The position numbers and the translations under genes are program-made. From contig DASYQE010000069.1 in assembly GCA_036005805.1 (NCBI GenBank), positions 1 to 16,401 on the forward strand: a stretch of DNA of 16,401 nt, written 5' to 3'. Below are positions 6,868 to 14,367 of the stretch, piece after piece. The stretch's first letter is position 1; every line of letters starts with the position of its first letter. The stretch comes from DASRAU01 sp036005805. Lineage in GTDB: Bacteria > Acidobacteriota > Polarisedimenticolia > Gp22-AA2. The notes under the pieces were generated by a model, which was not told the origin of the DNA, ran no database searches, and worked only from the letters and a program-made list of their open reading frames with translations.

Positions 6868-8121
6868 TCAGGCGGCCTTGCGATGCGTGTCGTCGGGGCG
6901 TTCCGCGGCGCCCTCGCCCCCCGTGCCGGTTTCCGGAGCGGCGGCCGATGCCGGGGCACCGACGGTGGGCGCGGGGGCGCTCGCGGCCGGCGCGGCCGTC
7001 ACCGCCGGGTTCGGGCCGGTTCCCGTGCCCGGGGCGGTGTTGACGAGCCCCTGCACGTCGCCGACGCCGGTCTGCTGCAGGACGCGGACGAAGGCGTCCA
7101 CGGCGAGCGGACAGAACTGGCGGCCGCGCATCTTGATCATCTCCTGCATGGCGAAGGCCAGCGGCAGGCCGATGCGGTACGGGCGCGTCGAGGTCATGGC
7201 GTCGAAGGCGTCGGCGAGGGACACGATGCGCGCCGGCTGCGGGATCTCCTCCCCCTTCAGCTTGTCCGGGTAGCCGCTGCCGTCGAACATCTCGTGGTGG
7301 TAGCGGATGCCGGCGACGTGGCGCTCGAAGGTCTTCACCGGAGCGAGGATCTGCGCCCCGACCACCGGGTGCGACTTGACCAGCTCGCGCTCCTCGGGCG
7401 TCAGGTTGGCCGGCTTGTTCAGGATCGCGTCGAGCATGCCGATCTTGCCGATGTCGTGCAGCAGGGCCACCTGGTGGACGACCTCCAGGTCCTCGCGCCC
7501 CAGCCCCATCGACCGGGCGATGAGGGAGGCGAAGCGCGCCACGCGCTGCGAGTGGCCGGCCGTGTAGCGGTCCTTCGCCTCGAGGGCGATGGCCAGCGAC
7601 TGCACGGTCTGGATGTACGACCGCTCGTTCTCCTTCTTCGCCTCGTCGAGGTTGCGGAAGGCCACCACGAGCTCCTGGTTCCTCATCTGGAGATCGGAGA
7701 GCAGACGCTCGTTGAGACGGTTCATCTCGCGCTGGCGCAGGAGCGAGGTGATGGTGAACTTGATGTCTTCCTTCTCCCACGGCAGCGGGATATAGCGATC
7801 GACGCCGGAGTTGTTGAAGGCGTAGATCGCCTCATCGAGGGACGGCTTGTCGCTGAGGAGAATGCGGCACACGGCCGGGAACTGCGTCGAGACGATCTCC
7901 AGCAGCCGGTTGCCGGCGATGCCGGGCAGACCCTGCGACACGATGACCATCTCGATCGTCCGTCCCTGGTCGCGCAGCGCGTAGAGCGTGCCGAGCGCCT
8001 CCTCGGCCGAGGCGGTGGTGAGCACTTCGATTTCTTTCGGGCAGGAGCCCTCGATCGCCTCCTTGTGCATCACGCGCGTGAGGGAGGCGTTGTCGATGAT
8101 GAGGACGACGGGACGGCTCAT
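6868..8121 (-). CDS. HD-GYP protein with degenerate (pseudo) receiver domain
   Basis: The 417-aa cytoplasmic protein is predicted to hydrolyse c-di-GMP. Residues 3-120 have a receiver fold (VVLIID, an acidic residue at D10, LLSDKPS, DRYIPLPW). However, the phosphoacceptor Asp is Ser62 (MVIVSQGLPGIAG) and the conserved Lys before Pro is Leu113. Residues 125-165 form a charged coiled coil. The HD-GYP domain (170-350) is intact: GHSQRV, LHDIGKIG (H222, D223), HPVVGAQIL, HH (275-276) and GSGYP (281-285). Residues 362-417 are an Ala/Pro/Thr/Gly-rich tail. The start is ATG 8121 because MSRPVVLIID is the usual receiver beginning; a 40-residue upstream extension is low-complexity and overlaps the divergent promoter region. 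No Shine-Dalgarno is seen and a TATATT lies 7 nt upstream. It is divergent from the LPS operon. Confidence 0.9.
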   Translation of the reverse strand: MSRPVVLIIDNASLTRVMHKEAIEGSCPKEIEVLTTASAEEALGTLYALRDQGRTIEMVIVSQGLPGIAGNRLLEIVSTQFPAVCRILLSDKPSLDEAIYAFNNSGVDRYIPLPWEKEDIKFTITSLLRQREMNRLNERLLSDLQMRNQELVVAFRNLDEAKKENERSYIQTVQSLAIALEAKDRYTAGHSQRVARFASLIARSMGLGREDLEVVHQVALLHDIGKIGMLDAILNKPANLTPEERELVKSHPVVGAQILAPVKTFERHVAGIRYHHEMFDGSGYPDKLKGEEIPQPARIVSLADAFDAMTSTRPYRIGLPLAFAMQEMIKMRGRQFCPLAVDAFVRVLQQTGVGDVQGLVNTAPGTGTGPNPAVTAAPAASAPAPTVGAPASAAAPETGTGGEGAAERPDDTHRKAA

Positions 8122-8128
8122 CCCAACC

Positions 8129-8158
8129 AATATAGGAAGGAGGATCGCGGGGCGCCAA
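8129..8158 (-). promoter_or_regulatory. Probable promoter of the pseudo-receiver HD-GYP gene
   Basis: On the minus strand TTGGCG (8158-8153) and TATATT (8134-8129) are 18 bp apart. The -10 ends 7 nt before ATG 8121, so transcription would begin at or within a base or two of the start codon, giving a leaderless or nearly leaderless mRNA. Confidence 0.5.
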
Positions 8159-8217
8159 TGGGCCGGTCGCGGTGGCCGCGCTCCCCTCTCTCCGGCTGCG
8201 CCCCCGGTGTCGGTCCG

Positions 8218-8246
8218 TTGACGCTCCCCGGTCGATCCCATAGACT
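8218..8246 (+). promoter_or_regulatory. Probable promoter of the kdtA-lpxK-heptose operon
   Basis: TTGACG (8218-8223) and TAGACT (8241-8246) are 17 bp apart. The -10 ends 9 nt before the kdtA ATG at 8256, which has no Shine-Dalgarno, so a leaderless or near-leaderless transcript is likely. The region 8122-8255 otherwise holds only this and the divergent promoter. Confidence 0.55.
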
Positions 8247-8255
8247 CGCGCCGCG

Positions 8256-9581
8256 ATGCACGCCCTCTACGGGGCGGCCCTTCGGCTGGCCTGGGTCGCG
8301 TCGATCCCTTACCAGATCGTCATGGCAGCGCTTCACGGCCGGCCCGCCTCTCCCTGGCGCGAGCGGCTCGGGCGCGCGCCGCAGCTCTCCACCCTTCCTC
8401 CCGGCGCCCTGTGGGTGCACGCCGTGTCGTTCGGCGAGGTCCGCCTGGCTCACGCGGTCATCGCCGCGCTGCGCGCGCGGCTGCCCCATCCGATCCTTCT
8501 GACGACCACCACCGCCACGGGGCGCGCGCTCGCGGAGCGCTGGCGCCGCGAAAAGTCGCCCGGAGCGGCCGACGCCGTCAGCGCTCCCCCGCTCGATCTG
8601 CCCGGGCCGATCGGCCGCTTCCTCGACGCGGCGCGGCCGCGCGCGCTCGTGCTCGTCGAAACGGAGTTGTGGCCGAATCTCCTGCGCCTCGCGCCGGCCC
8701 GCGGTGTCGCTGTGCTCGTCGTCAACGGCCGGCTGTCCCCGCGCGGGTTCTCGCGTCAGCGGCGCGCGCGCTCCCTGTTCGCCCCGGGTCTGGCCGCGAT
8801 GCAGCTCGTGGCGGCGCAGTCCCAGGAGGATGCGGCGCGTTTCGTGACGCTCGGTGTGCCGGCGGAGCGCGTGCAAACCACGGGCAACATCAAGTTCGAT
8901 CTGCCGGTGCCCGAAGCGGCCGGCGACCCGGTGCGCCGCAGGCTCGGCCTGCGCGCCGACGCGACCGTGTTCGTCGCCGGGAGCACGGCCCGCGGCGAAG
9001 CGGCGCCGGTGGCGGACGCTTTCGCGGCCCTGCGGGCCGCGGTCCCGGGCGCCCTCCTGGTCATCGCGCCGCGTCACCCGGAGGACGTGGCGCCGGCGCG
9101 CCGCCTGCTCGAGCGGCCCGGGTGGCGCGTGCGTCTCTGGAGCTCTTTCGAGGATGCGGGCGGCACGGCGTCGCCGGCGGAACCGGAGTATGACGTCGTG
9201 GTGGTGGACCGCATGGGGGTGCTCCCGGCGATCTATGCCTGCGCCACTGTGGCGTTCGTCGGGGGGAGCCTGGTGACCCGCGGCGGTCAGAACCTGCTCG
9301 AGCCGGCGGCCGCCGGCGTGCCGGTCCTGTTCGGCCCGCACGTGGACACGGTGCGCTTCGCGGCCAACGCGCTCCTCGCGTCGGGTGGAGGCTTCCAGGT
9401 GATGGACGGAAGGACCCTTGCCGCCGAGGTGCTGCGGCTGGCGCGCGATCCCGCCGCCCGCTCGGCCGCCGGCGCGCGGGCGCGAGAAGCCGTGAAGCGG
9501 AATCGCGGTGCGCTGGAGCGCACCATCACGCTGGTTGCCGGAGCGCTCAGGACGCAGGCTCCGCGGGCCGGGCGCGGGTGA
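8256..9581 (+). CDS. waaA (kdtA): 3-deoxy-D-manno-octulosonic acid (Kdo) transferase
   Basis: This GT30 glycosyltransferase adds Kdo from CMP-Kdo to the lipid A precursor on the inner face of the inner membrane. The protein has 441 aa, near the family length. An N-terminal hydrophobic anchor (about 5-25) is followed by the GT-B N-domain with WVHAVSFGEV (53-62; Glu61 aligns with the catalytic base) and LTTTTATGRALAE. The block VETELWPNLLRLA (134-146) and NGRLS follow. The C-domain carries FVAGSTARGE, APRHPED, GVLPAIYACATVAFVGGSLV and GGQNLLEPAAAGVPVLFGPH, all family hallmarks. How many Kdo residues it adds cannot be told. It is the first gene of the operon and its stop overlaps the lpxK start by 4 bp. 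Confidence 0.96.
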   Translation: MHALYGAALRLAWVASIPYQIVMAALHGRPASPWRERLGRAPQLSTLPPGALWVHAVSFGEVRLAHAVIAALRARLPHPILLTTTTATGRALAERWRREKSPGAADAVSAPPLDLPGPIGRFLDAARPRALVLVETELWPNLLRLAPARGVAVLVVNGRLSPRGFSRQRRARSLFAPGLAAMQLVAAQSQEDAARFVTLGVPAERVQTTGNIKFDLPVPEAAGDPVRRRLGLRADATVFVAGSTARGEAAPVADAFAALRAAVPGALLVIAPRHPEDVAPARRLLERPGWRVRLWSSFEDAGGTASPAEPEYDVVVVDRMGVLPAIYACATVAFVGGSLVTRGGQNLLEPAAAGVPVLFGPHVDTVRFAANALLASGGGFQVMDGRTLAAEVLRLARDPAARSAAGARAREAVKRNRGALERTITLVAGALRTQAPRAGRG

Positions 9582-10711
9582 GCCCCTCCGAGGCCGTTCG
9601 GCCGGATCCTTTTCGCCGCTCCCCGCTCGCGGACGCGGCGCTCGCGCTCCCCGCCCTGCTCTACCGCGGCGCGATCCGGCTGCGCAACGGGCTCTACGAT
9701 CGCGGCCTCCTGCCTTCGGCGAGCCTCGCCTGGCCGGTCGTGTCGATCGGCAACCTGACGGTCGGCGGCACGGGGAAGACCCCCGTGACCTCGTCGCTCG
9801 CAGGGGCGCTCCTGGGCCGCGGCTTCGCCGTCGGCATCGTCAGCCGCGGCTACGGCCGGGCAGGCCGCGCTCCCGTCCTGGTGTCGGACGGCGCTCGTCT
9901 GCTCGCCGGCCCCGAGGCCGCCGGGGACGAGCCGGTGCTGCTGGCGCAGGCGCACCCACGGGCGGTGGTCGCGGTCGCGGCGGATCGGCGGGTGGCGTTC
10001 GGACTGCTTCCCGAAAGGCCCATCCCCCGCGTGGTCCTGCTCGATGACGCCTTCCAGCACCGCGCGACGGCGCGCGATGTCGACCTGCTCCTGGTGGACG
10101 GCGAGGCTCCTTTCGGCAATGGTAGAATCCTCCCCTTCGGCCCGCTGCGCGAACCGATCTCGGGGATGCGCCGGGCCGATGCTCTTGTCGTGACGCGCGG
10201 CGACGGCGCCTGCCCGCCGGCTCTCCGCGCCGCCCTGGAGCGCCACCATCCGAACGCGCCGATCTTCCACGCCCGCATCGTCCCGAGCCGCCTGGTCCGG
10301 CCCGACGAGCCCTCGCTGCCTCTGGAGGCGCTGCGCGGGCAGGCGGTCTTCGCCCTCTCGGGGATCGCGCGCCCCGATCGCTTCGAGGCGGATCTCGGTC
10401 GTCTCGGGGCTCGCGTGGTCGGCACGCGGCGCTTCCCCGATCACCATCGCTTCAGCGCGATGGAAAGGCGGACGATCGAACGCGACGCCCTCGCCTCAGG
10501 GGCCGCGATGATCGTGACGACCGAGAAGGATCTCGTGCGTCTCCTCGCCGCCTTCACCGCCCCGGACGCGCCGGCGGTGGCCTTGACGGGACGGCCGCTC
10601 GTGGCGCTGGCGATCGAGGCCAGCTTCCCGCGGGAAGCCGATCTCGCCCGCTTCGTCGAGGAGCGCCTGCGACGCTCCCCCGCCGCAACCCGGCAGCCGG
10701 CGCACGCATGA
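9578..10711 (+). CDS. lpxK: Tetraacyldisaccharide 4'-kinase LpxK
   Basis: LpxK phosphorylates the 4' position of the disaccharide-1-phosphate to make lipid IVA at the cytoplasmic face of the inner membrane. The 377-aa protein has an amphipathic N-terminal region (16-40) and the LpxK form of the P-loop, SIGNLTVGGTGKTP (56-69, Lys67). It also has VSRGYGR (88-94), the conserved DEPVLLA (117-123), the DDAFQHR catalytic block (156-162) and DVDLLLVD, LPFGPLREP and TEKDLVRL further on. The start GTG 9578 overlaps the kdtA stop (GTGA), and its own stop overlaps the next ATG in the same way, indicating translational coupling. Placement after kdtA agrees with the pathway order. Confidence 0.96.
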   Translation: MSPSEAVRPDPFRRSPLADAALALPALLYRGAIRLRNGLYDRGLLPSASLAWPVVSIGNLTVGGTGKTPVTSSLAGALLGRGFAVGIVSRGYGRAGRAPVLVSDGARLLAGPEAAGDEPVLLAQAHPRAVVAVAADRRVAFGLLPERPIPRVVLLDDAFQHRATARDVDLLLVDGEAPFGNGRILPFGPLREPISGMRRADALVVTRGDGACPPALRAALERHHPNAPIFHARIVPSRLVRPDEPSLPLEALRGQAVFALSGIARPDRFEADLGRLGARVVGTRRFPDHHRFSAMERRTIERDALASGAAMIVTTEKDLVRLLAAFTAPDAPAVALTGRPLVALAIEASFPREADLARFVEERLRRSPAATRQPAHA

Positions 10712-11652
10712 GGGGCGAAGGACGCGCAACCCTTGGCCAGTGGCTCGGCTACGCCGTGGGGCGATCGGTCTTCGCCCTTCTCGCCCTGATGCCGCTGCGC
10801 GCCGCGCGGGGCGCCGGCGCCGCCCTCGGGCGCCTGTTCTTCACGGTCTCGCCGCGGCACCGGGGCATCGCCCGGCGCAATCTCGAGGCCGCCCTCGGCC
10901 CCGGTGTCGGACCCGAGGAGCGGGAGCGGGTCGCGCGCGCGTGCTTCGCCCACCTCGGCCGCATCGTCGCCGACGCCACCCACTTCCCGGAGCATCTGCG
11001 CCGCCCGACCGAGGCGGTCGCCGTCTACGAAGGGGTCGAGCACCTGAAGGCGGCCGCGGCGCAGGGCAGGGGCGTGCTGGTGTTCTCGGGGCATTTCGGC
11101 CACTGGGAGCTCATCGCCTTCCTGCAGCATCGTCTCGGCCTGCCGATGACGATGGTGGTCAGCCCGCTCGAGAACCCGCTCTACGACCGCTTCATCGCGC
11201 GCCTGAGGGGCCAGGGCGGCAACCGCATCCTGTCGAAGCGGCACGCGGCGCGGCCCATCCTCAAGGCGCTGGCCCGGGGCGAGGCGATCGCCATCCTCAT
11301 CGATCAGAACGTCCGCGGCGAGGGCGGCCTGTTCATCGACTTCTTCGGCCGCGCCGCCTCGAGCACGCCGGCGCTCGCCACCCTGGCGCTCCGCAGCGGC
11401 GCGCCCATCGTGCCGGTCTTCTCGTGGTTCCTCCCGGACGGACGGCTGCAGATCTCCTACCGTCCGGCGCTCGAGCCGCGGCGGCACGGCTCGATCGAAG
11501 AGGATGTGCGCGACCTCATGCGCCGCTCGACCGCGCTGCTCGAGGCGGAGATTCGCCTGCGCCCGGACATGTGGCTGTGGATGCACGATCGCTGGCGCAC
11601 CCGCCCCCGGCCTGCCGAGGCGGCGCCGGTCTCGCTCCCGGTGCACGGATGA
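10708..11652 (+). CDS. Lipid A late acyltransferase (LpxL/HtrB family)
   Basis: The 314-aa member of the lysophospholipid/late acyltransferase family transfers an acyl chain from acyl-ACP to a lipid A precursor at the inner membrane. An N-terminal membrane helix (about 14-30) is followed by ARRNLEAALG (55-64). The catalytic HxxxxE motif is in SGHFGHWEL (H129, E134). Further blocks are SPLENPLYDRFIARLRGQGGNRIL (152-175), LIDQNVRGEGGLFIDFFGR (197-215) and TPALATLALRSGAPIVPVF. Length and motifs match, but sequence alone does not tell which chain or position is acylated, so LpxL and LpxM are not distinguished. ATG 10708 overlaps the lpxK stop by 4 bp. A gap of 55 bp separates it from the heptose genes. 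Confidence 0.93.
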   Translation: MRGEGRATLGQWLGYAVGRSVFALLALMPLRAARGAGAALGRLFFTVSPRHRGIARRNLEAALGPGVGPEERERVARACFAHLGRIVADATHFPEHLRRPTEAVAVYEGVEHLKAAAAQGRGVLVFSGHFGHWELIAFLQHRLGLPMTMVVSPLENPLYDRFIARLRGQGGNRILSKRHAARPILKALARGEAIAILIDQNVRGEGGLFIDFFGRAASSTPALATLALRSGAPIVPVFSWFLPDGRLQISYRPALEPRRHGSIEEDVRDLMRRSTALLEAEIRLRPDMWLWMHDRWRTRPRPAEAAPVSLPVHG

Positions 11653-11707
11653 ACCGCGTGGTGTGCGGAAGGCGTTGCGGCTCGCGTCACGCGTCCGGGG
11701 TACGCTC

Positions 11708-12292
11708 GTGAGCCGGCGGGCCATCTTCATGGATCGCGACGGGACCGTCTGCGAGGAGATGGGCTACATGAACCACCTGTCCCGCAGCCGGCTGCTGCCG
11801 CGCAGCCTCGAGGCGATCCGCCTCGCCAACGAGCACGGCTACCTGGTGATCATCACGACCAACCAGTCGGGGGTGGCGCGCGGCCTGTTCACCGATGCGC
11901 TGGTGCGGGAGGTGCACGAGCAGCTGCGCGAGCGCGCCGAGGCCTCCGGGGCGCGCATCGACGGGTTCTACTACTGCCCGCACCACCCGCGCGAGGGCGC
12001 GCCGCCGTGGCGGGCCGACTGCGACTGCCGCAAGCCGCGTCCCGGGATGATGCGGCGCGCCGCCGCCGAGCACGACATCGACCTGTCCCGGTCCTGGATG
12101 ATCGGCGACGGCTTCCCCGACATCGAGGCCGCGGCGGCGGCCGGGGTGCGCGTGGTGCAGGTGCTCACCGGCTACGGCCGCGGTCTCGTGGAACATCACC
12201 AGGACGAATACCGCCACCGGCCCGACCACACGGCCGGGGATCTGCTCGACGCGGTGCGCTACATCGTGGGGCGCGACCAGGAGGGGCGATGA
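11708..12292 (+). CDS. gmhB: D-glycero-beta-D-manno-heptose-1,7-bisphosphate 7-phosphatase
   Basis: GmhB removes the 7-phosphate from heptose-1,7-bisphosphate in ADP-heptose synthesis. The 194-aa HAD-family enzyme has motif I FMDRDGT (D9, D11), motif II TTNQSGVARG (50-59), Lys109 in CRKPRPGM and motif IV GDGFPD (D134, D138). It also has the GmhB zinc site C90, H92, C105 and C107 (CPHHP...CDC), almost at the same numbers as in E. coli GmhB. GTG 11708 places motif I five residues in, as is usual; GTG 11663 is a possible earlier start. The stop overlaps the next gene by 4 bp (ATGA). Confidence 0.95.
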   Translation: MSRRAIFMDRDGTVCEEMGYMNHLSRSRLLPRSLEAIRLANEHGYLVIITTNQSGVARGLFTDALVREVHEQLRERAEASGARIDGFYYCPHHPREGAPPWRADCDCRKPRPGMMRRAAAEHDIDLSRSWMIGDGFPDIEAAAAAGVRVVQVLTGYGRGLVEHHQDEYRHRPDHTAGDLLDAVRYIVGRDQEGR

Positions 12293-13344
12293 AGAAGGGA
12301 GGCGGTCAGGCCGGAGACGCGGGCGGCGTGCGGGAGCGGCTGGTCGGGATCGTCGATCGGATGGCGACCACACCGGTGCTCCTCGTCGCCGATCTGGTCC
12401 TCGACGTCTTCGAGCACGGCCGCATCGGGCGGATCTCCCGCGAGGCGCCGGTCCTCATCCTCGATCAGGTCCGCACCGACCGCCTGCCGGGCGGCGGGGC
12501 CAACGTCGGCGCCAACCTCGCGGCGCTCGGCGCCAGAACCGACATCGTCGGCCGCGTCGGCGCCGACGCCGCCGGGGAGGCCCTGGTCGACGCGCTGGCC
12601 CGCCTCGGCTGCAGCACCGCCGGCATCGTGCGCGACCCGGGCTATCGCACGCCGGAGAAGCGCCGCATCCTCGCCGGCAGCGCCCACTCCGTGCAGCAGC
12701 AGATCGTGCGGCTCGATTCGGGAGGCGGCGCGAAAGCGGCCGCGGCCGACCTGGTGGCCCGCCTGAGCGCGGCGGCGGGTCCGGCGCGCGGCGTGGTGTT
12801 CTCCGACTACTCCCTCGGTCTGTTCCACGACGACAGCATCGAGCCGCTGCTGGCCGCCGCCCGCGAGGCGCAGCGGCCGGTCTTCGTCGATTCGCGGACG
12901 CAGCTGCGACGCTTCCACGGCGTGGCCGCCGCGACGCCGAACCTGCAGGAGGCGGAGACGGCGCTCGGCGGCCCCATCGGCGGCGACCCCGAGCGGCTGC
13001 ACGCGGCCGCCGAGGCGATTCGCGCGCGCCTCGACGCCGAGACGGTCGTCGTCACGCTGGGAAGCCTGGGGATGGCGGTGGCGGGGCGGTCGGGGGCGAG
13101 GGCCCGCCTGGCGGTGTACGGCACGGACGAGGTGGCGGACGTCACCGGCGCCGGCGATACGGTCATCGCAACCCTGGCGCTTGCGATCCTGGCCGGGGCG
13201 GAGGCGGTGGAGGCGGCGCTGCTCGCCAACTACGCGGGCGGCATCGTCGTCATGAAGCGCGGCACCGCCACCGTATCTCCCGACGAGCTGCGCCAGGCGG
13301 TGCGCCGCGACGCGCAGCTGGACGCGCGGCTCGAGGGTCGGTGA
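12289..13344 (+). CDS. hldE1 (rfaE1): D-glycero-beta-D-manno-heptose-7-phosphate kinase (PfkB family)
   Basis: This kinase makes heptose-1,7-bisphosphate, the substrate of the preceding gmhB product. The 351-aa PfkB/ribokinase-fold protein has ISREAPVLIL (49-58) and PGGGANVGANLAALGA (67-82). It also has GRVGADAAGE (88-97), FSDYSLGLF (171-179), the TPNLQEAE segment (216-223) and the anion-hole/catalytic motif DVTGAGDT (284-291, Asp290). The usual N-terminal VxGDxMLD is VLLVADLVLD here, a small departure. No nucleotidyltransferase domain is fused, unlike enterobacterial HldE; that half is the next gene. ATG 12289 has GGAGGGG just upstream. It overlaps gmhB and the following gene by 4 bp each. 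Confidence 0.92.
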   Translation: MKKGGGQAGDAGGVRERLVGIVDRMATTPVLLVADLVLDVFEHGRIGRISREAPVLILDQVRTDRLPGGGANVGANLAALGARTDIVGRVGADAAGEALVDALARLGCSTAGIVRDPGYRTPEKRRILAGSAHSVQQQIVRLDSGGGAKAAAADLVARLSAAAGPARGVVFSDYSLGLFHDDSIEPLLAAAREAQRPVFVDSRTQLRRFHGVAAATPNLQEAETALGGPIGGDPERLHAAAEAIRARLDAETVVVTLGSLGMAVAGRSGARARLAVYGTDEVADVTGAGDTVIATLALAILAGAEAVEAALLANYAGGIVVMKRGTATVSPDELRQAVRRDAQLDARLEGR

Positions 13345-13862
13345 GGCCTCGTCCACGCCGGCGCGCCGGCGAAGGCGCAGCGGCGCCGGCTCCCATCCTG
13401 CGTCCCGCGGCGGCGGCCCGGTGGCTGCGTCCCCGCAGGCGCGGCCGTCGCATCGTCCTGGCGAATGGCCTGTTCGACCTCCTGCACGTCGGGCACCTGC
13501 GCTATCTGCGCGGCGCGCGGCGCTTCGGGGATCTCCTCGTCGTGGCGGTCAACGGCGACGGCTCGGCGCGCGCCCTGCGCGGCCCGGGGAGGCCGCTGGT
13601 GCCGGCGCGGGACCGCGCCCGCCTCGTCGCCGGCGTGCGCGGCGTCGACCTGGTGCTGATCTTCGGGGGCAGGACGGTCGGCGGTGTCCTGCGCCGCCTG
13701 CGCCCGGAGGTTCACTGCAAGGGGACGGACTACACTCCCGGCACGGTCCCCGAGGGAGCGATCGTGCGCGCCTATGGCGGTGTCGTGAAGGTCGCGGGAG
13801 ACCCGAAGCGGCACGCCACGACCGACCTCGTCGGCCGGCTCGCGGCGATGCGCGGGCGCTAG
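13341..13862 (+). CDS. hldE2 (rfaE2): D-glycero-beta-D-manno-heptose-1-phosphate adenylyltransferase
   Basis: The product transfers AMP from ATP to heptose-1-phosphate, giving ADP-D,D-heptose. The 173-aa cytidylyltransferase-like protein has NGLFDLLHVGHLRYL (42-56) with the HxGH nucleotide-binding motif (H49, H52). It also has DLLVVAVNGDGSAR, LVPARDRARLVAGVRGVD, and KGTDYTPGTVPEG (127-139), the RfaE-domain-II signature region. GTG 13341 overlaps the kinase stop by 4 bp; the first about 35 residues are Arg/Ala/Pro-rich and not conserved in type, so the real start could lie further in. The stop TAG sits in a CTAG that is also the stop of rplQ on the opposite strand. hldD and gmhA must be elsewhere. 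Confidence 0.92.
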   Translation: MRPRPRRRAGEGAAAPAPILRPAAAARWLRPRRRGRRIVLANGLFDLLHVGHLRYLRGARRFGDLLVVAVNGDGSARALRGPGRPLVPARDRARLVAGVRGVDLVLIFGGRTVGGVLRRLRPEVHCKGTDYTPGTVPEGAIVRAYGGVVKVAGDPKRHATTDLVGRLAAMRGR

Positions 13863-13868
13863 CCCGCG
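13851..13868. terminator. GC hairpin at the convergent hldE2/rplQ stops (possible bidirectional terminator)
   Basis: CGCGGGC (13851-13857) pairs perfectly with GCCCGCG (13862-13868) around the 4-nt loop GCTA, placing both stop codons at the loop. There is no U-tract on either side, so it is not a classic intrinsic terminator. It could slow polymerase or be a by-product of GC-rich coding sequence. Confidence 0.3.
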
Positions 13869-14353
13869 GCCGCGCCGGAAGAGCCTTCCCCTTCCTTCTC
13901 TTCGGGCGGGGTGGCCTCTTCGGCCTTCTTGCGCAGCGACTCGGCGCGCCGGTCCTTCTTGGCCTGGCGCTCCTCGCGCTGTTTCTTGAACAGCCCCTCC
14001 GAGCCGACCAGCTCGATGAACGCCATCTCGGCGCCATCCCCCTGCCGCGGCCCCAGCTTCATGGTGCGAGTGTAGCCGCCCGGACGGGTCGCGAAGCGCG
14101 GCCCGAGGGTCGAGAAGAGCTTCTTGACCACGTCCTTGTCGGCGATCTGGCGGATCACCTGGCGCCGCGCGTGCAGATCATCCTTGCGGGCGAGCGTGAT
14201 GAGCCGCTCGGCGAACGACCGCAGCTCGCGCGCCTTCGGCACGGTCGTGCGGATGCGCTCGTGCTTGAACAGCGAGGTGGACAGGCTGCGCAGCAGGGCG
14301 AGCCTGTGGCTCGACGTGCGGCCCAGCTTCTTGAGACGTACCCCGTGACGCAT
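13859..14353 (-). CDS. rplQ: 50S ribosomal protein L17
   Basis: L17 is a large-subunit protein near the peptide exit. The 164-aa protein has the family start MRHGVRLKKLGRTSSHRLALLRSL, then KHERIRTTVPKARELRSFAERLI (30-52), DKDVVKKLF, GGYTRTMKLGPRQGDGAEMAFIELV (92-116). A charged C-terminal extension (121-164, Lys/Glu/Arg then Glu/Gly/Ala) exceeds the roughly 120-residue core and is typical of variable L17 tails. ATG 14353 has GGGGAGGAGAGG immediately upstream. It is the last gene of the alpha operon, 14 bp after rpoA. Its stop shares CTAG with the convergent hldE2. Confidence 0.97.
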   Translation of the reverse strand: MRHGVRLKKLGRTSSHRLALLRSLSTSLFKHERIRTTVPKARELRSFAERLITLARKDDLHARRQVIRQIADKDVVKKLFSTLGPRFATRPGGYTRTMKLGPRQGDGAEMAFIELVGSEGLFKKQREERQAKKDRRAESLRKKAEEATPPEEKEGEGSSGAAAG

Positions 14354-14367
14354 CCTCTCCTCCCCTG

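Noticed and set aside
8119..8241. A 40-residue N-terminal extension of the pseudo-receiver HD-GYP protein
   Set aside because: The extension is Arg/Ala/Pro-rich, covers the divergent promoter region, and the receiver fold begins exactly at MSRPVVLIID.
6769..8502. A 577-codon open frame on the plus strand starting in the AT-rich repeat
   Set aside because: It is antisense to the pseudo-receiver HD-GYP gene and runs out of frame into kdtA. It has no recognisable fold, whereas the minus-strand gene has clear HD-GYP motifs.
8118..9341. A 407-codon minus-strand open frame over kdtA
   Set aside because: It is a compositional shadow of kdtA, with Arg/His/Gly-rich translation and no motif.
10441..11730. 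A 429-codon minus-strand open frame over lpxK and the acyltransferase
   Set aside because: It is antisense to two genes with strong family motifs; the translation is low-complexity.
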